Part shown: piece by piece, positions 36,301 through 40,711 of the stretch
How the letters are laid out: each line of letters starts with the position of its first letter
Numbering within the stretch: position 1 is the stretch's first letter
NCBI GenBank assembly: GCA_013298215.1
Contig: JAAFKE010000036.1
Span: 1 to 40,711, forward strand
DNA from: Cytophagales bacterium
GTDB lineage: Bacteria > Bacteroidota > Bacteroidia > Cytophagales > Spirosomataceae
DNA length: 40,711 nucleotides
Direction of reading: 5' to 3'
Program-made: the position numbers and the translations under genes
The notes under the pieces: generated by a model
Seen by the model: the letters and a program-made list of their open reading frames with translations, nothing else
Told to the model about the DNA's origin: nothing
Databases searched by the model: none

Positions 36301-36836
36301 AATTTTCCGCCCATCACCATGATGCCTCTCGTTCCCATTCCCATAATATTCTGGGTCATATTAGTTCCGTTAAGTGTAATGGTGGCTTTTTGAGCAAAAG
36401 GCATTGCCGCCGTTCCAATATTCAAACTTCCCATTACAACGATGTATTGCGCTGTTAAACTAATATCCTGGCGGGCAAATTCTAATGTGCCATCAATTGT
36501 TAAATTAGTTAGATCGACTGTCGCAACGTCTAATATGATGTGCTTATTGGCAGGTATGATGACCGACGCACCAGCGGCTGGCACGACGCCACTTGGCCAA
36601 GAGGCAGGGTTAGACCAGTTTTCTGAAACTGCGGTCATCATTCTGGGACCAACGCTAACGCCGCAGGTAGTTATACTGCCATAACTTTTGGAAGCCACTT
36701 CAGCAGGTTGCGGCAAGACGATGGATTCAATTTTTTTAAAATATGATTTTAGGGTTGCGTTACCATTAAGCTTAGTGGAAGCATATGATATTAAAGTGAA
36801 ACCAGAAAAAAGGTAGATTAAAAATTTAGATTTCAT
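32802..36836 (-). CDS. G8 domain-beta-helix-FN3-discoidin-FN3 secreted protein with GC-X C-terminus
   Basis: The 1344-aa product has a signal peptide (MKSKFLIYLFSGFTLISYAS). A G8 domain lies at about residues 75-160 (NWSNPASWPSGVVPAAGASVII, LTIDGTLEF), followed by a long beta-helix region to about 750 (NSTINQSAHRGIVIHG, NNVASDCESFGFW, NNSAHSNQGGGIHLDD) like the CEMIP/TMEM2-type G8 plus helix arrangement. FN3 (~955-1045), a discoidin-like domain (~1048-1172, WTIQGSNNGTTWTTLD), a second FN3 (~1175-1268) and the GC-X domain (1269-1344, ending GGCN) complete it. G8 proteins are linked to extracellular glycan binding or cleavage; hyaluronan activity in animals does not prove the same here. It has its own good promoter and is the first gene of the GC-X cluster. 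Confidence 0.9.
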   Translation of the reverse strand: MKSKFLIYLFSGFTLISYASTKLNGNATLKSYFKKIESIVLPQPAEVASKSYGSITTCGVSVGPRMMTAVSENWSNPASWPSGVVPAAGASVIIPANKHIILDVATVDLTNLTIDGTLEFARQDISLTAQYIVVMGSLNIGTAAMPFAQKATITLNGTNMTQNIMGMGTRGIMVMGGKLELHGTPPNKTFTKLSNHAAANTTSLSLVDPVSWKVNDQIVAATTDFYEAANGTAQRSQITAINSTSLTIQDGLNAQRWGKLQYLTSTGMSLTSGTLPVNLSPGTPTVLDERAEIANLTRNIVIQSPDDALWQNNGFGCHVMIMKSANTPQGIQGVARLNGVEIKRGGQAGKLGRYPFHWHMLSYEGSTTLPDVTGQYIRNSTINQSAHRGIVIHGTNGAEVSNNVVFDVRGHGIFTEDASERRNTIDGNLVLKVRNPTGNNALKVHETELGFGSSGFWISNPDNKILNNVASDCESFGFWLAFPERTFGASAGIILKPNLMRFGIFNNNSAHSNQGGGIHLDDFEKDELGNLGGGRYTSTTNMQTPQWPYSEVETYELSDYKLWKNNTSGIWNRSNSPRNRRVTSADNINKFFSGASDNVMTGEIDKSLVVGVSLNYNMNGVITPTTYGGDVPPVAFASYHSTFDIKDNVIVGFPAVEGKASGAFALDDYYLIPVDKGSVRNPNNIIINSHPGVRSVPGQTQHVYGVVWDPHNYWGAPASQDNYYVFNNPFFTYGLSQHLPQNNPASGGVVVPGPFYGFDNYYVNNQARTYDKVQAVRTDINGNSVGTWTVEAGQFGDILGNMRHFATHPTGFYYLDFPTIDNVNNFNIQVSNMLTANDYQVLSVKYSGNYQITQLFASTAYNMNEFGNAIPFPSNEPNTRPYAAVANFQAVVNAPTGEVFWHDRANNKVWFKVRGGLNSGDPNIAATNDFNLYKEFKIRAYGSPISGQDTQAPTAPTNLSSANITQTNFVLNWTASTDNIGVTGYDVYRGTTLVGSTTTATTINVTGLVASTAYSMTVRAKDAAGNTATSSALSVTTIAPTSFPIITSRGENLPNEAKERAFDLDNVSKWLDFSATSFLQIQYENAITYNQYVLVSGNDAPERDPVTWTIQGSNNGTTWTTLDSRTGQAWASRNLARTFTFANTTAYSYYKMDITSNTNGSIIQLSELTYGNGTPPADTQAPTVPTNLSSANIAQTSFTLNWAASTDNVAVTGYEVFRDGVSVGISATTSMTVNALTCNTSSIFTVRARDGSGNTSAASAGLSVITAPCSNPCPTLLTLSSTANDYASGTIVKQASASTGAIVATNKVTNTANVTYQAGKSITLNPGFRADAGAVFIAQLGGCN

Positions 36837-36936
36837 GGTCTAAAATTATTTAGTGATTAGATAGAAGTAGGATTAAATATTTTTTAGCAATAACCACCGA
36901 GATTTATAATTTTTATCTAAAACGCTTAGTTAAATA

Positions 36937-36968
36937 CAAAAGTATCGTATTGGTATTGGTGCTACAAA
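36937..36968 (-). promoter_or_regulatory. Promoter of the G8/beta-helix gene, Bacteroidota consensus
   Basis: On the minus strand TTTG (36965-36968) is followed after 20 nt by TACTTTTG (36937-36944), a near-perfect TTTG-N19/20-TAnnTTTG promoter. The -7 element ends 100 nt before the start codon, predicting a leader of roughly 90-95 nt. It lies between the adhesin terminator and the gene, so the GC-X cluster is transcribed separately from the adhesin. Confidence 0.7.
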
Positions 36969-37054
36969 CAAAATTGAAATTATTTCACCCCAATAATTTT
37001 TCTTTTGTCAAAATATTTTACCCAAATTTCTGCCATTTACCTTCAATTTTAACA

Positions 37055-37093
37055 ACAAAAACCCCCACCAGCAAAACTGACGGGGGTTTTTGT
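37055..37093 (-). terminator. Rho-independent terminator after the adhesin gene
   Basis: The arms 37055-37066 and 37082-37093 are perfectly complementary over 12 bp (core AAAAACCCCC / GGGGGTTTTT) with a 15-nt loop. On the minus strand the stem ends in a T-rich tract (TTTTTGTTGTT). It lies 19 bp beyond the adhesin stop codon. It is the only canonical intrinsic terminator seen in the window and, being A/T-flanked on both sides, may work in both directions. Confidence 0.85.
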
Positions 37094-37112
37094 ACTTTCA
37101 TTTTGTTTTATT

Positions 37113-40100
37113 CTACCTTATTTTAATTACTGAAACTGGAACACAGGTTCCGGCTGGTGAACAACAGTTGATTTCCTCAACGATTGCAGGACAGCAGCCT
37201 CCCGTTGGGCAAATGCCATTCGTCGCCGTGAACGTGTATGTCCCTGCTTTATTGAAGGTTACGACTCCATTACTGCTCGGTATAACGTTGCCTTGCGCAT
37301 CTTTCCAGATCACGCCCGTGTAGCTCGTTGGTATTCTTGTTGATACACTTTTACCTGTGCACAACTGGAAAGGAACGGAGAAACACTGGTTATCCACATT
37401 ATCAAGTCTGTTTCTTTCAATCTGGTCTATCTTAGTGATTTGTGCCGTGTTGAACCAGATACCTTCCTCTAATACTCTCACTTTCATCGTCAGCGTTACT
37501 GTATCGCCACTGGCTGCCATGTTTCCGATTGTCCAGGTTTTCGTGCCAATGTCATAGCCTCCTCTTGTTGCCACGCTACTTACGTATTGCACACCAACAT
37601 TTAAACTATCGGCAACCGCTACGCCCGTTGCTGCTTTGTTGCTCTGATTCCATACTTTAACAGTGTACGTAATCTCATCGCCAACCTTGGCTAACCTCTT
37701 AGAAATCATTTTCTTTAAAGCCAAATTTACTGTATCAATACAAACTTTGGCCGTTATGATTACTGGCGTGCGTTCGGCTATTATTGGACAGTTTGCTGAT
37801 ATTGGGAGCGTACTTCTAACAGCCATATAGAAAGTGTCAGTTGCTGCTACAATTCCTGTTGGGGTGTAGTTCAAGGTGCCTGATGCTAATGCTGTACCGC
37901 CAGTGGCTTTTTTGTACCAATCTACTGTACCTGCTCCAGCTACGACTGCTCTGATATTCGGATAAGGACTGCCTTTGCAAATGTCTAAATTTTGTCCAAT
38001 AGCCAAAGTTGGTGGTGCAGTAGGGCAATTCACGTCTGGTCTACTTCTCAATCCTGCCCCCAAGGTCAATACATTTGGTGCGGTCGTTGTCAAAGTAACC
38101 TGTACTGTTTTGCCTAACAGGCCTGCATCCGAGTCTATCGCTGGGTTTGTACCTGCGTTTAGTGCCACAAAACTCTCACCCGCTGGGGCCACAAACTGTA
38201 TTGAGTAGGTTCCAAACGGCAGGTTGCTAAACAAGTATTTACCTGTGGAGTCGGTCATCATACTGTCTATTTTCGTGCCTACCGAGTTCAATAAATACAC
38301 TTTCAGGTCTTTTACTGGACTATCTCCTGCTCCTTGAACGTTGTCGCCATTGTCACGCCATACAAAAGAACCGATACTACCGAGCGGAATTCTGCAAGTT
38401 GGCGAAGTAACAGTTACCGAATCCTTACAGCCGTTCGCGGTTACTATCAATTTTACGTTTGTTCCTGCTGCAACGTTTATCACACTATCGCCTTGAATCG
38501 TGCCTGCACTTGCTGTTACAACTGATCCTGTACTTGCCGTAAATTTCACATTGTAAGTCAAACCAGTTACCGAACATTTCGGTGTGGCTGCTACGATGCT
38601 TGGCTTTGGATTAACAATCAGCTTCACATCAGTTTTACCCGCTGATTTACAATTTGTTATCAGGTTGTATGCTTCGGCTGAGTATGTTCCAGCGGTTGTT
38701 GGCGTAAATGTAAGGCTGTTGCTTTTTACCAACGTAGTGCCATTGTACCAATTCGCTGACTCGCCCGCACCAACCGTGACCGTTAGGTCTGGTATGGTAT
38801 TTCCCGCGCAAATCGTTTTGTCACCACCACTTAGTGGAGCTGTTATTGTTGGACAAGCGCAATTTGGTGCTGTTACTGGTATTTCTCTGCTACACACACC
38901 CAAAGTGGCTGTCAGTGTTACGTTTGTTCCTGCTGCAATACCAGATACTGTTTTTGCTGTGTTGTCCACCGTTCCAGCCGTACTCGTAACCGTACCATTG
39001 CTCGTAAAGTTAATGGTATAGGTTAATAAATTAGGGCTACAAACTGCACTCACCACTGCCATTGTTGGCGTAGCGGGTTGCGGGTTAATTGTGATTGCTG
39101 TTGCGGCAGATTCACAACCGATGGCACTCTTCACTTTTACTTGGTAGTTACCAGCTGCCAGCGCGGCGCTGGTCGCCGACGCACCAAAAGTAACGCCATT
39201 GTCAAAGCTGTATGTCACCCCCGTTGCTGGTGTCGAAACCGTAATTGTTCCCGTTGCGACCAAACAAGTTGGTTGAACGGCACTGGCGGTTGGTGCAGCG
39301 GGCGTAGCGGGTTGTGGGTTGATTGTGATTACCGTTGCGGCAGATTCACAACCTACGGCACTCTTCACTTTTACTTGGTAGCTACCAGCTGCCAGCGCCG
39401 TGCTGGTCGCAGACGCGCCGAAGGTAACGCCATTGTCAAAGCTATAAGTCACCCCCGTTGCTGGTACCGAAACCGTAATTGTTCCAGTAGCGACCAAACA
39501 AGTTGGTTGAACAGCACTGGCGGTTGGGGCAGCAGGCGTAGCAGGTTGTGCGTTGATTGTGATTGGCGTTGGGGCCGACTCGCAACCAGCGGCACTCCTC
39601 ACTCTCAACAAGTAGGTACCAGCTGCCAGGGCAGTGCTGGTCGCAGACGCGCCAAAAGTAACGCCGTTGTCAAAGCTGTAAGTCACGCCCGTTGCTGGCA
39701 CCGAAACCGTGATTGTTCCAGTTGCCACCAAACAAGTTGGTTGAACGGCACTTGCGGTTGGGGCAGCGGGCGTAGCAGGTTGTGGATTGAGTGTGGTTGT
39801 TGTTGCGACCGACTCGCAACCGACGGCGTCTTTTACTTTCACTTGGTAAGTGCCAGCTGCCAATGCAGTGCTGGTCGCAGACGCACCGAAAGTAACGCCG
39901 TTGTCAAAGCTGTAAGTCACACCCGTTGTTAGCATCGAAACCGTAATTGTTCCGGTTGCCACCAAACAAGTTGGTTGGGTCAGTGTAACAGTTACGATAC
40001 TTGGCTTTGGATTAACAATCAGTTTCACATCAGTCTTACCTGCCGATTTACAATTTGTTATCAGGTTGTATGCTTCGGCTGAGTATGTTCCAGCGGTCGT

Positions 40101-40711
40101 TGGCGTAAATGTAAGGCTGTTGCTTTTTACCAACGTAGTACCGTTGTACCAATTCGCTGACTCGCCCGCACCAACCGTGACCGTTAAATCTGGTATGGTA
40201 TTTCCCGCGCAAATCGTTTTGTCACCACCACTTAGTGGAGCTGTTATTGTTGGACAAGCGCAATTTGGTGCTGTTACTGGTATTTCTCTACTACACACAC
40301 CCAAAGTGGCTGTTAGTGTCACGTTTGTTCCTACTGTAATACCAGATACCGTTTTTGCTGTGTTGTCCACCGTTCCAGCCGTACTCGTAACCGTACCATT
40401 GCTTGTAAAAGTAATGGTATAGGTTAATAAATTAGGGCTACAAACAGCACTCACCACTGCCATTGTTGGCGTAGCTGGTTGTGGGTTGATTGTGATTACC
40501 GTTGCGGCAGATTCACAACCGATGGCACTCTTCACTTTCACCTGGTAGGTGCCAGCTGCCAGCGCGGCGCTGGTCGCAGACGCACCGAAGGTAACGCCAT
40601 TGTCAAAGCTATAAGTCACCCCCGTTGCTGGTACCGAAACCGTAATTGTTCCAGTAGCGACCAAACAAGTTGGTTGAACAGCACTGGCGGTTGGGGCAGC
40701 AGGCGTAGCAG
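37113..40711 (-). CDS. Large repeat-built extracellular adhesin, 5' part outside the window
   Basis: The frame is open from the right window edge to the stop at 37113 (about 1198 codons), so the N-terminus is missing; no ATG start is visible within the repeats. In protein order it holds 78-residue repeats (CLVATGTITVS...GVTYSFDNGVTFGA...), Ig-like modules (GDKTICAGNTIPDLTVTVGAG), an SdrD_B-type domain (GSIGSFVWRDNGDNVQGAG, YLFSNLPFGTYSIQF), an Ig-like module, a DUF11-type domain (KVGDEITYTVKVWNQSNKAATGVAV), and a Cys-rich tail ending CVPVSVIKIR. This composition is typical of gliding- or adhesion-related surface proteins exported by the type IX system. It lacks the GC-X ending of its neighbours. 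Ligand unknown. Confidence 0.92.
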   Translation of the reverse strand, partial: ATPAAPTASAVQPTCLVATGTITVSVPATGVTYSFDNGVTFGASATSAALAAGTYQVKVKSAIGCESAATVITINPQPATPTMAVVSAVCSPNLLTYTITFTSNGTVTSTAGTVDNTAKTVSGITVGTNVTLTATLGVCSREIPVTAPNCACPTITAPLSGGDKTICAGNTIPDLTVTVGAGESANWYNGTTLVKSNSLTFTPTTAGTYSAEAYNLITNCKSAGKTDVKLIVNPKPSIVTVTLTQPTCLVATGTITVSMLTTGVTYSFDNGVTFGASATSTALAAGTYQVKVKDAVGCESVATTTTLNPQPATPAAPTASAVQPTCLVATGTITVSVPATGVTYSFDNGVTFGASATSTALAAGTYLLRVRSAAGCESAPTPITINAQPATPAAPTASAVQPTCLVATGTITVSVPATGVTYSFDNGVTFGASATSTALAAGSYQVKVKSAVGCESAATVITINPQPATPAAPTASAVQPTCLVATGTITVSTPATGVTYSFDNGVTFGASATSAALAAGNYQVKVKSAIGCESAATAITINPQPATPTMAVVSAVCSPNLLTYTINFTSNGTVTSTAGTVDNTAKTVSGIAAGTNVTLTATLGVCSREIPVTAPNCACPTITAPLSGGDKTICAGNTIPDLTVTVGAGESANWYNGTTLVKSNSLTFTPTTAGTYSAEAYNLITNCKSAGKTDVKLIVNPKPSIVAATPKCSVTGLTYNVKFTASTGSVVTASAGTIQGDSVINVAAGTNVKLIVTANGCKDSVTVTSPTCRIPLGSIGSFVWRDNGDNVQGAGDSPVKDLKVYLLNSVGTKIDSMMTDSTGKYLFSNLPFGTYSIQFVAPAGESFVALNAGTNPAIDSDAGLLGKTVQVTLTTTAPNVLTLGAGLRSRPDVNCPTAPPTLAIGQNLDICKGSPYPNIRAVVAGAGTVDWYKKATGGTALASGTLNYTPTGIVAATDTFYMAVRSTLPISANCPIIAERTPVIITAKVCIDTVNLALKKMISKRLAKVGDEITYTVKVWNQSNKAATGVAVADSLNVGVQYVSSVATRGGYDIGTKTWTIGNMAASGDTVTLTMKVRVLEEGIWFNTAQITKIDQIERNRLDNVDNQCFSVPFQLCTGKSVSTRIPTSYTGVIWKDAQGNVIPSSNGVVTFNKAGTYTFTATNGICPTGGCCPAIVEEINCCSPAGTCVPVSVIKIR
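38594..40711 (-). repeat. 1401-bp higher-order in-frame duplication within the adhesin
   Basis: The segment 39995-40711 matches 38594-39310 nearly base for base at a constant offset of 1401 bp (467 codons). The duplicated block comprises the Ig-like region (GDKTICAGNTIPDL, NWYNGTTLVKSNSL) plus the first 78-aa repeat. The upper copy is cut by the window edge, so more copies may follow. Confidence 0.9.
39065..39990 (-). repeat. Four tandem 234-bp (78-aa) adhesin repeats
   Basis: The marker ACCAAACAAGTTGG recurs at 39259, 39493, 39727 and 39961, each exactly 234 bp apart, which keeps the reading frame. Each unit encodes one beta-sandwich-like module with one conserved CESA(A/P) cysteine and one PTCLVATG cysteine. 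A further unit starts near 40480 and runs off the window. Confidence 0.93.

Noticed and set aside
39078-39932. Plus-strand open frame of 284 codons with Cys/Arg/Ser-rich repeats
   Set aside because: It is the antisense image of the 234-bp adhesin repeats; its repetition follows from the DNA repeat and not from a real protein.
39065-40711. CRISPR-like regular repetition
   Set aside because: The units are 234 bp, coding and in frame, with no short repeat/spacer pattern; they are protein repeats.

Overview
The window looks like chromosomal DNA of a member of the Bacteroidota, most likely order Cytophagales (Runella/Spirosoma/Emticicia-like; the genus is a guess). The reasons are SusC/SusD outer-membrane proteins with an ECF sigma/FecR pair, Bacteroidota-type promoters (TTTG, 19-20 nt, TAnnTTTG) with no obvious Shine-Dalgarno sequences, lipoprotein signals, and C-terminal GC-X surface-protein domains. 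No tRNA, rRNA, CRISPR array or transposase was seen.

Region 1 (1-19162, all minus strand) is a polysaccharide utilisation locus. In transcription order it holds an alpha-L-rhamnosidase (GH78) and an SGNH/GDSL lipoprotein; then an ECF sigma factor, a FecR-type anti-sigma factor, a SusC receptor with an STN signalling domain, a SusD lipoprotein, a very large FG-GAP/UnbV lipoprotein, a PKD-GH30 glycosidase, a predicted six-hairpin glycosidase, and a clan GH-A (GH5-like) glycosidase that runs off the left edge. The sigma/FecR/STN-SusC trio is a complete trans-envelope signalling cascade. GH78 implies that the glycan carries L-rhamnose. A 16-bp perfect hairpin separates susD from the downstream enzyme genes.

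Region 2 (19257-25336) is general chromosome: a glycosyltransferase-like protein of unknown role, guaA with a textbook promoter, an M16 zinc peptidase, a class-V aminotransferase-fold protein and an exported TPR-like protein.

Region 3 (25432-40711, all minus strand) encodes secreted or surface proteins. Four consecutive genes encode large beta-helix proteins, all ending in a conserved domain whose last three residues are Gly-Cys-X. They form two pairs with near-identical 3' ends, and in one pair the identity runs past the stop codon. Upstream of them (higher coordinates) lies a repeat-built adhesin that is cut by the right window edge. It has exact 234-bp tandem repeats inside a 1401-bp duplication and ends with an SdrD_B-like domain, a DUF11-like domain and a Cys-rich tail. 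This half appears visibly more AT-rich than 20-25 kb. The most interesting material is this GC-X surface-protein array and the FG-GAP lipoprotein sitting where a SusE/F-type glycan-binding protein is normally found.
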